The translations under genes and the position numbers were made by a program. A DNA stretch of 64,000 nt from Moesziomyces globuligerus (taxonomy: Eukaryota > Basidiomycota > Ustilaginomycetes > Ustilaginales > Ustilaginaceae): contig JARVLF010000012.1 in the NCBI GenBank assembly GCA_030849465.1, positions 62,001 to 126,000 on the forward strand. Direction: 5' to 3'. Numbering within the stretch: position 1 is the first letter of the stretch; each line of letters starts with the position of its first letter. Below the pieces are notes generated by a model. The model ran no database searches, had not been told where the DNA came from, and was given only the letters and a program-made list of their open reading frames with translations. Below, in pieces: positions 19,225 to 30,505 of the stretch.

Positions 19225-20469
19225 ATGGCACGGCCACCACCACCACCACCGTCGTCGTCGTCGTCGTCGGCCACCGCATCCTCGAGTCGGCTTCGGCATC
19301 CGCTGCCACCACCACCACCGGCGTCGACGCGGCTGCCGCCGCCATCGTCGTCGTCTTCGTCGCGCGGACGATCGCACGAGGCACGCAGCGCCTATCCGAG
19401 CTGGAGCGAGGGGCTGCACGCCGAGACCTCGCCCATGTACGCGAGTTCGCATCCGTCGCCCGTCTCGACGAGCGGCTCGTCGGTCACGAGCAGCAGCGTG
19501 CGCACGCCGCCCGACCTGCTCGTCCAGGGCAGCAGCAGCGGCGGCCAGTCGGGCGCCAAGCTCGCCGTCAACTCCTGGAACGGTCAGGCGGTGCAGCCGC
19601 GTTCGGCGCGGCGCTTGCACGTGGGCGAGATCCGCGCGCGCAAGCGCTTGTTGGCCCAACTGCCCGCGCTGCCGCTGCTCCAACTGCCCAGTCCTCCACC
19701 CAGCCCACCGCCCGTGCACAAGAGACCAAGAGAGCAGAGGTCGGCGAGAGCATCCTGGTCGCCCTCCACGCTAGCCGCGTCGGCAGAGGCGTATAGGACC
19801 GCAGCCAGGGAGCTCAAGCATGCTGCGGATGCGAGGCCGACGAGTGCAGCACCGGCGTACGTGGCGAATCGACCCACCGAGCTCTCGGCTCTGCAGCAGC
19901 TCGATGCTGTGCTGCTCTTCTGCTATGCCTTTTGGTTGGACGATCAAACCGCCGACGGCTGCGTTGCGCGCAACTGGATCTCGCTCTTTGGTCTGCTCCG
20001 CTTCGCCACCAACGCGCACGCCGATCTGGGCAACGACGTGCTGCTCGGCATCTGCCGGCTCGTCGAAGCCGCCGTGCTGCGCAAGCTCCACGCGCACGAG
20101 ACGGCGCGTCTGCTGCAGCGCCTCGCCACGTCGATCGAGCCCGACGAGGTGGGCAAGGCGGTGGAGCGCCAGACCGAGGATCTCGAGAGGGCGGATCGGT
20201 TGGCTGCCCAGGCGAGGAATCTGCTCTCCTTCCAGAACCTAGCAAACTACCCGCGCCTGTACGAGGCAGCCGTCGCTTCCACCTTGCCCAATACAGAGGC
20301 GTCGGCAAAGAGAGCCGATCCAGCCGCTTGGCCCCAGTGCATGGCGTTTCCTTGGCCCTTGGATCCCATCACGCCTCTGCCTCTCATCGTCTGCTTCGGT
20401 AGAGCTGCCGTTCACCACCATGCGGTCAAGACCAACGTCGACTTTCACCTCGTAAGCATCGCTTGCTAA
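19225..20469 (+). CDS. Conserved-looking protein of unknown function
   Basis: 414 aa, single exon; ATG 19225 is the first in-frame ATG. Residues 1-150 are low complexity (poly-Pro, poly-Ser). A basic stretch (RSARRLHVGEIRARKRL) follows, then Pro-rich linkers. The C-terminal half from about residue 215 is ordered: ELSALQQLDAVLLFCYAFWL, then DGCVARNWISLFGLLRF, then helical Leu/Ala/Glu-rich segments. Segments rich in aromatic residues and Leu suggest a helical fold, not transmembrane helices. I do not recognise the family. Codon use and position (convergent with RFC1) support a real gene. Confidence 0.7.
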   Translation: MARPPPPPPSSSSSSATASSSRLRHPLPPPPPASTRLPPPSSSSSSRGRSHEARSAYPSWSEGLHAETSPMYASSHPSPVSTSGSSVTSSSVRTPPDLLVQGSSSGGQSGAKLAVNSWNGQAVQPRSARRLHVGEIRARKRLLAQLPALPLLQLPSPPPSPPPVHKRPREQRSARASWSPSTLAASAEAYRTAARELKHAADARPTSAAPAYVANRPTELSALQQLDAVLLFCYAFWLDDQTADGCVARNWISLFGLLRFATNAHADLGNDVLLGICRLVEAAVLRKLHAHETARLLQRLATSIEPDEVGKAVERQTEDLERADRLAAQARNLLSFQNLANYPRLYEAAVASTLPNTEASAKRADPAAWPQCMAFPWPLDPITPLPLIVCFGRAAVHHHAVKTNVDFHLVSIAC

Positions 20470-21174
20470 AACCACACCTCCCACCCTCCTCGTTCTGTCT
20501 CTAAAAAAGGGGGGTCAAGGCTCAATAGAGCTTTACCCCGCAAGCCCACGCACGCAGCCAGCGATGCTACCGATTGCCTCGTGGGCTCTCTCTCTCTCGT
20601 GTCTTATCTTGTCTCTTGTCCTCCGTGTTCTTTGTTGTTGTTGTTGTTCTTTGTTTGCTTTCTTCCATCTCGCGGTATTTGCATTCGCTCGTCGTGTATT
20701 CCCCCCTCACTGCACCTCATGGTTTCCTCCCGTCGTCCGCGCCCTTTACTCGTCCCAAAGCGGGTCGCGTATGTCGTTTTGCATGCTCCGTCTTTCCTCC
20801 GGCCTCGATCCTAGCAATCCCAAACCACCCCCCAAGCATCGTACTACATTCCTCCATCACCAGCGTGTTTCAGGGGTTTGATGAGGCTCCGTCTCTGAGC
20901 CTCCACAAAGAGGTGCCTCGGCTCGCGACGCATCGCACAGCACGGCTTGACTTCGAGAGCCGGGAAGCGCACAAACCCCGTTCCAGTCGGCTCAACAACC
21001 CAATTCGCATCAGCTGCCGCCCCAACCAACTTGCATCCCAAATGCCCCCCACACCCTCACCACCTCTCAAAACCCACGCCCAGCCCAGCCCGACCAGGCG
21101 ATTTTTGCAAGCCGAGAGTTGCCACTTGGCCAAGCCCGGACTAGAGGCGTACACTGAGAATCCGATTGGCCAGA
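20470..21174. other. Intergenic region between convergent genes
   Basis: 705 bp between the stop codons of the unknown gene and RFC1. Pyrimidine-rich with TTG repeats (about 20632-20650), presumably both 3' UTRs. No gene seen. Confidence 0.5.
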
Positions 21175-24100
21175 CTACTTTTTGGGCTTTGCCTTTGCCT
21201 TGCCCTTTGCAGCAGACGCCTTTGGTTTCCTGACCAGCTTGTCCTTGGAGACGTCGTCGTCGTCGGGCTTGGGCTTGTCGTCGTCGTCGTCGTCGTCCGG
21301 CACCACCTCCTCCTCGACCGCATCCTCCAGATCGGGCTTGTCGCCGCTCGGCTTGATCTTGGCCGCGCCCAACTCGGTCGCCTTGTGAAACGCAATCGGA
21401 CTGAAAAAAAATCCACCACCAAAGAAAAAGGGTTGAAAAAAAGGCATCAGTGAAACCGCATCTGACAAGCAAAGGCAAAAGGTCAGCTAAAGACGTACTG
21501 GTTGGAGCTGTTGTACTTGCGGGTGAATCCGGCCTTGACCGCACTGGGAACCCCCCTGAGCGCGGTCTCGGCATTGTTGGGTTCCAAGCCGAGTTCGAGG
21601 ATCGTCTCGCGGTCCTCCACGCCGAGGTAGTAGGCATCCATGAGCTCGATCACGTCGTCGACGCCCTCGGCACCCTTGTCGACCATGGGCTGGATGAGCC
21701 GGTGCCACATCGAAGGGAGGTAGTGCTGGCGCAGGTCGTGCTTGGATCCGGAGCAGACGAGGCGCATCTTGGCCTGCACGTCCACCACCGCCCGCGTGAG
21801 ACGCTGCTGCTTCGAGTTCTGCCCGAGCCAAGCTGGGAAGCTGGGAAAGCCGCCCTCGGTACCGCCGTAGATCAACGAGCACGGACGCACCGACGATGCG
21901 ATCGCATGCAGCGGCATCAACGACCAGTGCTGCTCGCCACCATGGATCATGCGATCCACCAAATCGCCATCCGAGATGCTCTCGGACGCTCTACGCAGCA
22001 GCTCGAGATGCTTCAGCTGCGCGCGCGCGCCCGTCTCGCGCGAGGCCAGCACGGGCCTCGCCTTGACGTAGTTCTCGGCCACCATGAGCGGCACAAACGA
22101 GTGGTCCTGAAAGTACAGATCCGCCTTGTCGTTGAGCGTCTTGCGCGACGTGGCGCTAAACATGTAGGGCGACGACAGCTCGCTGTAGAGCGTGAACGGC
22201 GTATGCAGACCCGGCTTGGAGTTCTCGGCGCCGAGCGCCTTGGACTCGTCAAAGTCCATGGTGCTCTTGGAGAGCTTCCAGGTGCTGAGCATGTTGATGA
22301 CCGAGCGGATGTCGCTCTGCGCCGCCTCGATGAGCTGCGCCATCACCTCGCCCGGGATCTTGAGCTTCTCCTTGAACGCGATCGAGAGCATGCGCGACTT
22401 GACCGCCGCCGCATCGGGCTTGCGGAAGCCGAGGTTGTAGGTGGTATGCTCGAACGGTCGCATCTTCTGGTTGCGCCGGTCGTTGCAGATGCAGATGATG
22501 GGCACCTTGGTCTTCTTGATGAGCGCATTGATGGCGCCCACGCCACCGCGATCGCCTCCGGACATGCCGTCCACCTCGTCCATGATGAGCACGGTGCGTT
22601 CGTGGATGCGCGGAACGTCGCTGGACGAGGATTTGGCGCCGCCGCTGTACCAGCTATCGAGCGACTTGTTGTTGATGGTGTCCTGAAGCATGGCCTCGAT
22701 GAGCTTCTTGCTGCGCGTGTCGCTCGCGTTGAACTCGAGCGGCGAGTAGCCTTCCATCTTCGCCACAAGATGAGCCGTCGTCGTCTTGCCGATGCCCGGA
22801 GGACCGGAGATGAGGACGGCGCGGTAGATGTTCATGCCGGTCGGGCCGGGCTTTTTGAAGTTGCTGCGGTATGAGCTGGGCCAGGCCTTGAGCCAGCCGG
22901 CGAGCTTCTCGACGGCGGCCTTGTTGCCGACGAGATCCTTGATCTGCTTGGGGGCATACTTGGTGGTCCAGAGCATGTTGGCGTAGTCGGTGGGGTCGGC
23001 CTGGGTGCCCTTGGGAGGGCCCATGCTCTGTGCGACCTCCTTGATCTTTTGCTCTTCGGCCTTGATCTTGGCCTTGGCTTTTTCGTCCAGTTGGCCGGCA
23101 CCTCGGGAGCGAATGAGATCGAGGAAGCCATCCTCGTCGAGGGTGGGGATCTTGTTCTTCTTGATGGACTCGAGCTTTTTGGGACCGGCGCCTTCGCCGA
23201 GCACGACGTACGAGGTCTTGGAAGAGGGTCCGCTGGTGATCCTCGCGCCGTAGCGTTTGGCAAGGTCGGTGGCTTCGTCTCGGCTGATGGAGGAAAGCTC
23301 GCCGGTGAAGACGAGGGTGAGGCCGGCGAGGCAATTTGGCTGACCCTGTGGGATCTCCTTGGAGCCGGGTGCGGAGGGCCCTGCGGCTCGACGGGCGGCG
23401 ATCTCCTTCCAGGAAGCTTTCTTGTCCGCAGCGGGAGCAGGCTCATCCGAGGCGGGGACGGCGGTATCAGCAGCGCGTTCAGCCTTGGCCGGTGCTGGTG
23501 CAGCGCTAGTCTTGGAAGCCGGCTTGGCGGCGGGCTTGGAGACAGGCTTGCGCGGTGGAGGCGCATCTTCAAACTCGCTGTCGTCGGAATCGTCGATGCT
23601 GATGGGCTTCGTACTAGCAGCACCTCTGCGGGGTGTTTGTGTGGAACCGGCAGAGGATCTGGCCTTGGCGGCGGTGGTGGCAGGCCTCTTTGGCGCCGGC
23701 GCGAAGTCGTCGTCGTCATCATCTTCATCGTCGTCGTCGCGCTTTGTCTTTGTAGATCGACGCGCTTTGGAGGGAGCCACAAAGTCGTCGTCGTCGTCGT
23801 CATCATCATCATCCTCGTCTTCGTCCTCGTTGTATGCTTTGCGCTTGGCGGCTGACTTCCTCGGGCTCGCCCTGGCCGGAGGCTGCTGCTTGGACTTTGC
23901 GCTGCGCGCGGGCTTGGCAGCTTCGTCGTCCGAGTCGTCGATGACCATGGGGTCTGCCTTGGTGGCGGGGGCGCTGCGGCGAGCAGAGGTGGAAGAGCTG
24001 GTGCCCGAGGCAAAGTACTTGGATGCGATGGGTGCGGTGGGAGAAGGCGGCGGCTGCTTGGCTGATGTGGAGCGCGTCTCCTGCGACGAGGCGGGGCTAG

Positions 24101-24182
24101 AGGCGGCGGCCTTACCACCGAAGAAGGTGGAAAGCGAAGCCTGCCCCTTTGGCAGGGGCGTGGAAGGCTTCTTGGGCGGCAT
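21175..24182 (-). CDS. RFC1: Replication factor C large subunit (clamp loader)
   Basis: Exons (minus strand) 24182..21499 and 21400..21175; 969 aa. The donor CA|GTACGT and acceptor TTTCAG|T rejoin the family motif YNSSNHPIAFH, so the 98 bp intron is well supported. The ATG at 24182 places a PCNA-interaction-like motif (QASLSTFF) at about residues 14-21. A long acidic/basic disordered region follows, with several poly-Asp runs. BRCT domain about 280-360 (LAGLTLVFTGEL), AAA+ domain from about 450 with Walker A GPPGIGKTT (about 458-466) and Walker B VLIMDEVDG (about 525), and the RFC1 C-terminal domain to the end, which is Asp- then Lys-rich. It loads PCNA at primer-template junctions with Rfc2-5. 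Confidence 0.95.
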
Positions 24183-24666
24183 GACGGGGATGGATGGATG
24201 CGCAACGACGAGATGGAAGAGCTCTGTGAGGAGCCCAGGCTGAGCCGCAAGCAAATGGCTGGCTGGCTGGCTGGCTGGTATGGGCGCACGAAGAAAGGCA
24301 CACGCTCCACTGCGACTCGGACCTCGTACGGTGCAGTCACGCTGCACGGCGTCAGTCACAGTGCGAGTGTCTTGGAGAGCCAAAGTGGAGAAACGTCGGA
24401 CCAATATTTGTCATTTTTCGCGCTTCAGTGCGTGGCGACGCGTCCGTGCTCTTCTCGGCGCTACTTGACAACGATCTGACATTTTCGAGCCTAGCTCCAC
24501 GCTCGCTCCACGCTCGACTCATTCGCCCCCCGCTTGGACCACACACACGCACCCTCTCTCGCTTGCTTGAGTTGGTACGGTCCGACATGGGATGGGACCC
24601 TAACTTAGCCAACCACCATCTTCGCCTTAGCGCGCAGCACCAGCGACACTGCCCCCGCCGCGAAGC
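24183..24666. promoter_or_regulatory. Bidirectional intergenic region RFC1/RGP1
   Basis: 484 bp between divergent start codons. It contains a GCTGGCTGGCTG repeat near 24258-24280 and CCAACCACC just upstream of the RGP1 start. No TATA box is evident. Confidence 0.4.
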
Positions 24667-27195
24667 ATGTCGCACGATCACTATCCTCCGCCGTCGTCGC
24701 TCAAAGTCTCCATCCGTCCGCTCCAGTCCTCCTTCTTTGCCGGCGAAGACTTCACCTGCCTCATCACCTTCACCAACACCAACCCGCGCGTCGCCCACAC
24801 CCAGCCCCTCGTCCAGGCCGAGTTCGCCCCCTCCCCCGCCGGCAGCAGCTTGCTCGATTCCCACCTCGATCCCTCCCATCGTCGCGTCGTATCTTCGCTT
24901 CCCACGCACGCAAAGTCTCGCAGCGTCGACGTCCGCGCCCTCGCACGACGCCAGGATGCCGATTCGGACGACGCCCACGATCCGTCGCGCCCGTACCGCA
25001 GGAACCTCATAGGCAAGACCGCCCCTCCCCAGTCCACCACCGCTTTCGTCCACCCCTGGTCCGTCTCGCCCAGACTGCCAGCTTCTAGACCCACCCATCG
25101 CCCGTCCAAGTCGACCGCCGCGCTCCCCCAGAGGAGCGGCTCGGACCTCGGTCTCGGCCGGCCAACTCCTACCCCAGGCGTCGCCTCATCACCGCACTCC
25201 AATACTGCCTCGCCAAATCCTCCTTCCCGCGTCTCTTCCCTCCCGGGCCCGGCCAAGAGGACGACCTCGGGTCCGATCGCTCCCAACCACTCGCACTCGC
25301 GCAAAAAGTCGGTTGCACAAGTCCAGGCGGAGGACCTCACCGAAGCTTTCGAGCTCGACTCGCTCGACTCGTCGCGCTCTCCCTCCGGCGTCTCTTCCCC
25401 CACCTCGCACGCTCCATCGCCTTGGCCGGCCCCGCACAACGATGCGAACCAGACCTCTAGCTTCTATGCGCTCGGCCGCAACGATACGATGGAGAGTGTC
25501 TTTCGCGAGTCCATCACCGACTGGTCGCAGTCCAAACGTCCTGCCTCGATCTCCAGAAATCCCTCCCACAGCCCAATATACCCGCCTCCTGAAGCATTAA
25601 GCCCCGGGACAGAGAAAATCCTCTGGTCCTTTGCCCAGCTCGGCGGCACGATCGAGATCGACGAGAGCCTCATCAAGCCAGGCGACTTTGAGAATCTTAA
25701 GCGCCGCCTCGCCTACGGCGACCTGACCGGCGCCAGCGCCAGCGCCTCGCCGCTCTCTGTGCCCGGTACGCCTAGGACCCTGGGCGGTGGTCATTTGGCC
25801 CAGGCAGCCGACACGTCGCCTGGACCGTCCGGGTGGAGTGGTCTTCTGCGCGGATCGTTCGGCTCTCGGCCTCAGCAGCACCGCCGGACGGGTTCGACGT
25901 TCCAGGATGCGCAGGAACGCACGCTGCAGAGCCGCAGCGTTCCCACGTTCTCCACGCCGCCGAGCATCGTTGCTGTTGACCTCGTCCTGCCGCCCGGCGA
26001 GAGCAAGACGTTCCAGTTCCGCCTCCCGCTGCCCGTCGACCTGCCGCCCTCGTATCTGGGCAAGGCGATTCGACTCAAGTATGTGCTGACGCTCGGTACG
26101 AATCGCTTCGACGTGCGCGCTACCGCCGTCCGTGGCAGGCCTCATACCAGCAGGCTGATTCAGGTGCCCATCCGCGTCTACAACCACGTCGGCGCCTCGG
26201 GCTTCCGGCCTTTCTTCGATCTCATGAACCCGGTCATCCTCACCAAGGAAGAGGCCACCGTCGTCGCAGTCGACCAAGACGAGCAGGATCCCGCCTCGCT
26301 ACCGCCTGCAACTCCCGCACATTCGAGTCGGCAGAGGGCACACAAATCGTCGAGCCGAACTCCCCAGATTGACAGAAAGGACCTGCAGTCGTACGTCAAG
26401 CAGCTGCTCGCCAAATCAGACTCGGACGACGCTTCGTCCGGCGCTGCAGCGGCCAAGCTCGAGACGATCTCGGTGCCGAGCCATGTGGGTAGCGGTAGCT
26501 GCAAGACGGCCGTGGAGGCGCTTGCGCGTTCTTCGAGCAAGGTTTCGTACGACATTTCCAAGGACGGCAGGGTGGCAGCGGTGCTGACGTTGGTGCGGTC
26601 GAGGTATCGGTTGGGCGAGACGATTACGGGGGTGATCAGCATCAACGAGCGGGGCTCGTTGGCGCGGATCGCACGCATGAGCGCGACGCTCGAGACGTTC
26701 GAAGAGGTGCAGCCGAGCATTGCGACCTTGCCCGCGGGACGGTTGCAGCGCGCTACGCGCATCGTCCACGCCGTCCACCACGCGAGCGTGCTCGACAAGG
26801 GCCGCGCGCGCTTCAGCCTCTCGGTGCCCAGCGGCGCCTCGCCCGACTTTGTCACCAGCGGCGTCAAGCTCAACTGGCTCGTCCGCCTCTCGTTCCTCAC
26901 CATCACCGCCACCAAGCCAGCAAGCCAACAGCCAGAGCTCGCTGCAGCGAGCAAGCTCTTGCCCCCGCCCCATCTGTTGCCGGCATCGCCGGATGGCTTC
27001 GCGAGGTATCACATCAGCCTCCGTGGGTCGAACAGCTTGGCAGGCGCAGCGGCTACGGGCACATCGGCCAAAGTGCTCCGTGAGATGGGATGTGCAGCCG
27101 AGACCAAGTTGGAGACGGTCGAGTGCGCTGTCCCTGTCTCGATCCTGCCCAACAGCACCAGCTTCCGAGTCGGTGACGCCGAGTTCTACGCCTAA
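24667..27195 (+). CDS. RGP1: Rgp1 family, subunit of the Ric1-Rgp1 GEF for Ypt6/Rab6
   Basis: 842 aa, single exon. The N-terminus has the arrestin-like start of the family (SLKVSIRPLQSSFFAGEDFTCLITFTN cut to key parts: FFAGE, ITFTN). The middle contains the Rgp1 signature GTEKILWSFAQLGG (about 313-326), and the conserved block VAVDLVLPPGESKTF ... LPPSYLGKAIRLKYVLTLG (about 436-478) with RLIQVPIRVYN. A second arrestin-like region runs from about 600 to 790. Long Ser/Pro-rich linkers separate them. In yeast Rgp1 pairs with Ric1 on Golgi membranes to activate Ypt6 for endosome-to-Golgi transport. Ric1 is not in the window. Confidence 0.9.
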   Translation: MSHDHYPPPSSLKVSIRPLQSSFFAGEDFTCLITFTNTNPRVAHTQPLVQAEFAPSPAGSSLLDSHLDPSHRRVVSSLPTHAKSRSVDVRALARRQDADSDDAHDPSRPYRRNLIGKTAPPQSTTAFVHPWSVSPRLPASRPTHRPSKSTAALPQRSGSDLGLGRPTPTPGVASSPHSNTASPNPPSRVSSLPGPAKRTTSGPIAPNHSHSRKKSVAQVQAEDLTEAFELDSLDSSRSPSGVSSPTSHAPSPWPAPHNDANQTSSFYALGRNDTMESVFRESITDWSQSKRPASISRNPSHSPIYPPPEALSPGTEKILWSFAQLGGTIEIDESLIKPGDFENLKRRLAYGDLTGASASASPLSVPGTPRTLGGGHLAQAADTSPGPSGWSGLLRGSFGSRPQQHRRTGSTFQDAQERTLQSRSVPTFSTPPSIVAVDLVLPPGESKTFQFRLPLPVDLPPSYLGKAIRLKYVLTLGTNRFDVRATAVRGRPHTSRLIQVPIRVYNHVGASGFRPFFDLMNPVILTKEEATVVAVDQDEQDPASLPPATPAHSSRQRAHKSSSRTPQIDRKDLQSYVKQLLAKSDSDDASSGAAAAKLETISVPSHVGSGSCKTAVEALARSSSKVSYDISKDGRVAAVLTLVRSRYRLGETITGVISINERGSLARIARMSATLETFEEVQPSIATLPAGRLQRATRIVHAVHHASVLDKGRARFSLSVPSGASPDFVTSGVKLNWLVRLSFLTITATKPASQQPELAAASKLLPPPHLLPASPDGFARYHISLRGSNSLAGAAATGTSAKVLREMGCAAETKLETVECAVPVSILPNSTSFRVGDAEFYA

Positions 27196-27619
27196 GCCAT
27201 GCACCGGAAATGCAACGCACGAAGGTGCGACTTCCAAACCTCGCTGGTTCAGCTGAGAGGAAAGCTGGCTCAATGAGACAGATCCTGGCGGATGCGAAAC
27301 TGCGAAGCAAGCGATGCCACACGGTGCGGGAATCCCGAAATGAACGGCTGACTTGACTGCATTGCGCGGGGCGTTGAGAAGAAAGCGGGGCGCAAAAGCA
27401 CGCGTGTGGTCCAGGGGCATGGTTACAGAGGCAGGATGTGTGTGGAGAAGGATGGCATGGCTAGGCCGGAGCAGTGCCGGGCCCTGCCACATCCACCAGG
27501 AGGACGGAGCATTAACGAGCAAGGCCAAACAAAGTGGAAAGCAGATCGAGAAGGAAAAACGACAGTGAAAGCGTGATAAACATAAGGCAGGGGCCAAAGG
27601 AGGGGAGGGGCGGCGAGGA
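27196..27619. other. Intergenic region between convergent genes
   Basis: 424 bp between the stop codons of RGP1 and the lipase; no open frame of note, presumably 3' UTRs. Confidence 0.5.
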
Positions 27620-29296
27620 TCAATAGCGGCCATCGCGTTCCGACATTTCGGGTGCGAGGTCCTCGGGATCGAGGGTCTGGAGGATGGTGTCCTTGATGCC
27701 GGGGAATACGGTGCGGAAGGCGTCTACGCCAAAGATCATGTCGAGATGTTCGTAGTTCTGGAGCTCGACGGTGTGGATCATCTCTACGTTCCTCTCGTAC
27801 CTCTGGATCCTCTGTACGAGCGGTTTGCCGAGGACGAGGAAGTCGATATCGCCGTAGAAGATCGAGTGGGGTGGGAAGGAGCGCGGGAACCAAGGTTCTG
27901 TGATGCGAGGATCAAAGATGCAGCCTCGGTGCGAAAAGCCAGACATATACCAGTAGAGCAGCTCGGACGAGGTGGGGACGGGGACGGTGCGGAACATCTT
28001 TGGCTTCTGGCGCGAGACCCAGTTGTGATCGTGGAAGCCAAAGAGGAAGGCAAAGATGACGTAGGCAATGTGGCCGAACCAGAAGGTTGGCAGAAACTCC
28101 TGGGCGATGCCGATGGCGGGCATAAACTCGCGCACGCCAAAGACAAGACCCCACCACTTGCGCGAGCGGAACTGACGCAGGAGCGAAAAGGGAAACTTGC
28201 GCAGCACCGATCCGGCATACACCGAAGGACCGAGCGCGACAAAGCAGCTCAGCTTGTCGCCGATCTCGGGGCAGATACCGGGGCTGAGGGCGAGGTACAT
28301 GGAACCGGAACCCTGCGAGTGACCGACGTAGGCGAGCTGAGGACGACCGGTAGCGGCGGTGATGTAGTCGACGACATCGCGTAGGTCAAAGGCGAGCTCC
28401 TTGAGACCCCAGGCCCAGAAGCGAGGGTCGGAGCGCGTGTACTCTGTGTGACCGGACTTGAAGTTGGAGCGGATGTTGGTGATCCAGACGTCAAAGCCCT
28501 GGTCGACGAGCCAGAAGGCCATGGAGCGTTCCTCGTTGACGATGAAATGGGACGAATTGCAGAGGATACCGTGCTGCAGCACGACGGGGTGACCGACGGG
28601 CCCAGGACGACGAGGATCCGAGATCCTGTGCGCCTTGAGGATCCAGCCGCCTTCGGTGACGATCTCGTGCTCGTCGCACTGGTAGCCCCAGAACTCGGCG
28701 TAGTAGGCGGGACGACCGGAGCCGCGCTCGCCTGTGATCCTGCGCTCGTACTCGCGGTCGGTCTTTGCCTTGGGCGGCGACTTTTTGAAGGGGTTGAAGT
28801 AGGAGAAGTAGGCGGCGAAGAGGACGGTGCCGAGGGCGGTGGTGCTGACGAGGAACGAGACCATCTGGCGGAAGTTGAGGCGAAGACGCTGGAAGGTGCC
28901 GTAGTTGCCGTAGTCAGCGACGACGTGGTCGAAGAAGGGCATCTCGAGCGGCGCCTCGTCCTGGTAGTTGGGGAAGGTGGGGTCGAAGAAGGGGCGCTCC
29001 TCGCGGTGAGGATAGTCTCTTGCGCCGGGATCCCTCATGATCTCGACGCGGGCAGGTCGAGAAGAGCGCTCTTCGGGGCGATCGAGATCGTCGGAAGCAT
29101 CCTCAAAGGGACCCGCCGAGGCCTCGGAGCGACGTGGCTGGGCGGCGACATCTGCATCGCTGTCGTCGACGGGCTGACGGGAGTCGTTCTCCTGGAAGGG
29201 ATCGTTGTCCCTCTGGGAGGCGGCGTCCCTGCTGGTGTCGGAGGGAGGAGCCTCGGTGCGCCTTCGCCTGCTGTAGTCGATGAAGCCGGAGGCCAT
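27620..29296 (-). CDS. Membrane-anchored alpha/beta-hydrolase, steryl ester/triacylglycerol lipase (Yeh/Tgl1 type)
   Basis: 558 aa, single exon. An acidic disordered N-terminus (1-130) precedes one transmembrane segment at about 143-164 (VSFLVSTTALGTVLFAAYF). The lipase domain then has HGILCNSSHF with the oxyanion region, the nucleophile elbow GHSQGS, an Asp in FYGDIDFLV and the final His in YEHLDMIFG, giving a complete Ser-Asp-His triad. Order and topology match yeast Yeh1/Yeh2/Tgl1, which hydrolyse sterol esters at lipid droplets or the plasma membrane. Substrate preference (sterol esters or triacylglycerol) is inferred only. Confidence 0.9.
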   Translation of the reverse strand: MASGFIDYSRRRRTEAPPSDTSRDAASQRDNDPFQENDSRQPVDDSDADVAAQPRRSEASAGPFEDASDDLDRPEERSSRPARVEIMRDPGARDYPHREERPFFDPTFPNYQDEAPLEMPFFDHVVADYGNYGTFQRLRLNFRQMVSFLVSTTALGTVLFAAYFSYFNPFKKSPPKAKTDREYERRITGERGSGRPAYYAEFWGYQCDEHEIVTEGGWILKAHRISDPRRPGPVGHPVVLQHGILCNSSHFIVNEERSMAFWLVDQGFDVWITNIRSNFKSGHTEYTRSDPRFWAWGLKELAFDLRDVVDYITAATGRPQLAYVGHSQGSGSMYLALSPGICPEIGDKLSCFVALGPSVYAGSVLRKFPFSLLRQFRSRKWWGLVFGVREFMPAIGIAQEFLPTFWFGHIAYVIFAFLFGFHDHNWVSRQKPKMFRTVPVPTSSELLYWYMSGFSHRGCIFDPRITEPWFPRSFPPHSIFYGDIDFLVLGKPLVQRIQRYERNVEMIHTVELQNYEHLDMIFGVDAFRTVFPGIKDTILQTLDPEDLAPEMSERDGRY

Positions 29297-30505
29297 GGCG
29301 GGAGAAGCTGAGGATCGAAGCTAGCAGAGAGGCGTGGCGGTGGTGGTGTTGGCGATGCTGTCGGTGAAGGGCGGCACGAGCGATGACCGAAAGGATGGAA
29401 AAGAGGTCGGAGAGGCCGGTCGAAGCGCACGCGTGCCGAGGTAGAGAACACGAGATGCTGCGCAAGAGCCTCGATACCAGGGTGGATGGATGGACGTAGG
29501 AAGGAGCGACGATGGGGAGGGGCCAGCCAGGAAAGCGAGCAGGACGTGCGGGGCGAAAAGGGCGTGGGTGTGAGTGTGAGTGAGTGTGTGCAGAGCGTCG
29601 ATCCCTGGGTTGCAAGCGCGGTTGGACTCGAGTCTTGCCTGTTGCGGAGCAAAGGCGAGGCAGAGGCGGTTGCTCAAGCACAAGTTCAAGACCACGCTCC
29701 TGCAGCTGGGCGGCGCTCTTGGGCGGAGTCGAGCCATGCCTAAAAGGGCGCAGAGAGCCAGAAGCCGGCGCACTCTGACAAGAGCCGGGCACATTTCCAG
29801 CCAAACGCAGCCCAGCCCTGATGCGGGGAAAATCCGCCGATGCCGCGTCTGGCTGGAGCAAACAAAAAAGAAAATGGCACACGCTTAGAGAAAGTGTATG
29901 CCGCACCCCTCCGTGCATTATGAGCTTGTTGCCAGCTCCTCGTTCATTCTTCACACGACGAGGTGCTGCTGTAGTGCATCTGTGTGCGTATGGTCGGATG
30001 AGCCCACTTGGCATGAGTGGAAGACGTGGATCGAGAGCGTTGGCGTTGGCGTTGGCGTTGGCGTTGGCGTTGGCGTTGGGACTGTTGCACAAGAGCGCTG
30101 CATCACTCTTTCACGGAGCATCTGAACTGGCCCCGCTTGCTGCATCAGCCTGGGTTGGGCGCAGCCGCTTCGCTTGACGCCCGTTTGCGCGAATGCGGAC
30201 AAGCGCGCGCGCGTCCAGACGCGGTCGCCGCCTTTTGCTGATGCTGCTGCCGCTGCTGCTGCTACTGCTGCTGCTACGGCTGCAGCCAGCGGAGTTGAAT
30301 GGCTAAGCGAGAATTTCCCACCTCGCAAATTCGACTTTCTCGAACGAGCAGCGCGCAGAGCATCTCGATTCAATTTCTCACAACAGCATCAACTCTCGAT
30401 CTCACATCCTCACACATCATTTCCACAGCGCAAGAACAAGGAGCGGATGCGGTTGATTGATGCACAACTACAGTACCCGCATCATGCAGACAATCAGACG
30501 CCCCA
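29297..30505. other. Intergenic region upstream of the lipase gene
   Basis: 1.2 kb containing the lipase promoter and the 3' UTR of the BET gene. Short GC-rich frames on both strands are not convincing. It includes the GCGTTG hexamer array and a GCTGCT-rich run near 30238-30285. Confidence 0.5.
30037..30078. repeat. (GCGTTG)7 hexanucleotide repeat
   Basis: Seven perfect GCGTTG units followed by GG. On the opposite strand the unit reads CAACGC. It resembles neither the TTAGGG telomere repeat nor a coding repeat. Confidence 0.95.

Noticed and set aside
21450..22874. 474-codon frame antisense to RFC1
   Set aside because: It overlaps the AAA+ coding region and has no family features. The same applies to the frames antisense to ferrochelatase (46967-48430) and to the Dbf2-like kinase (55127-56707).
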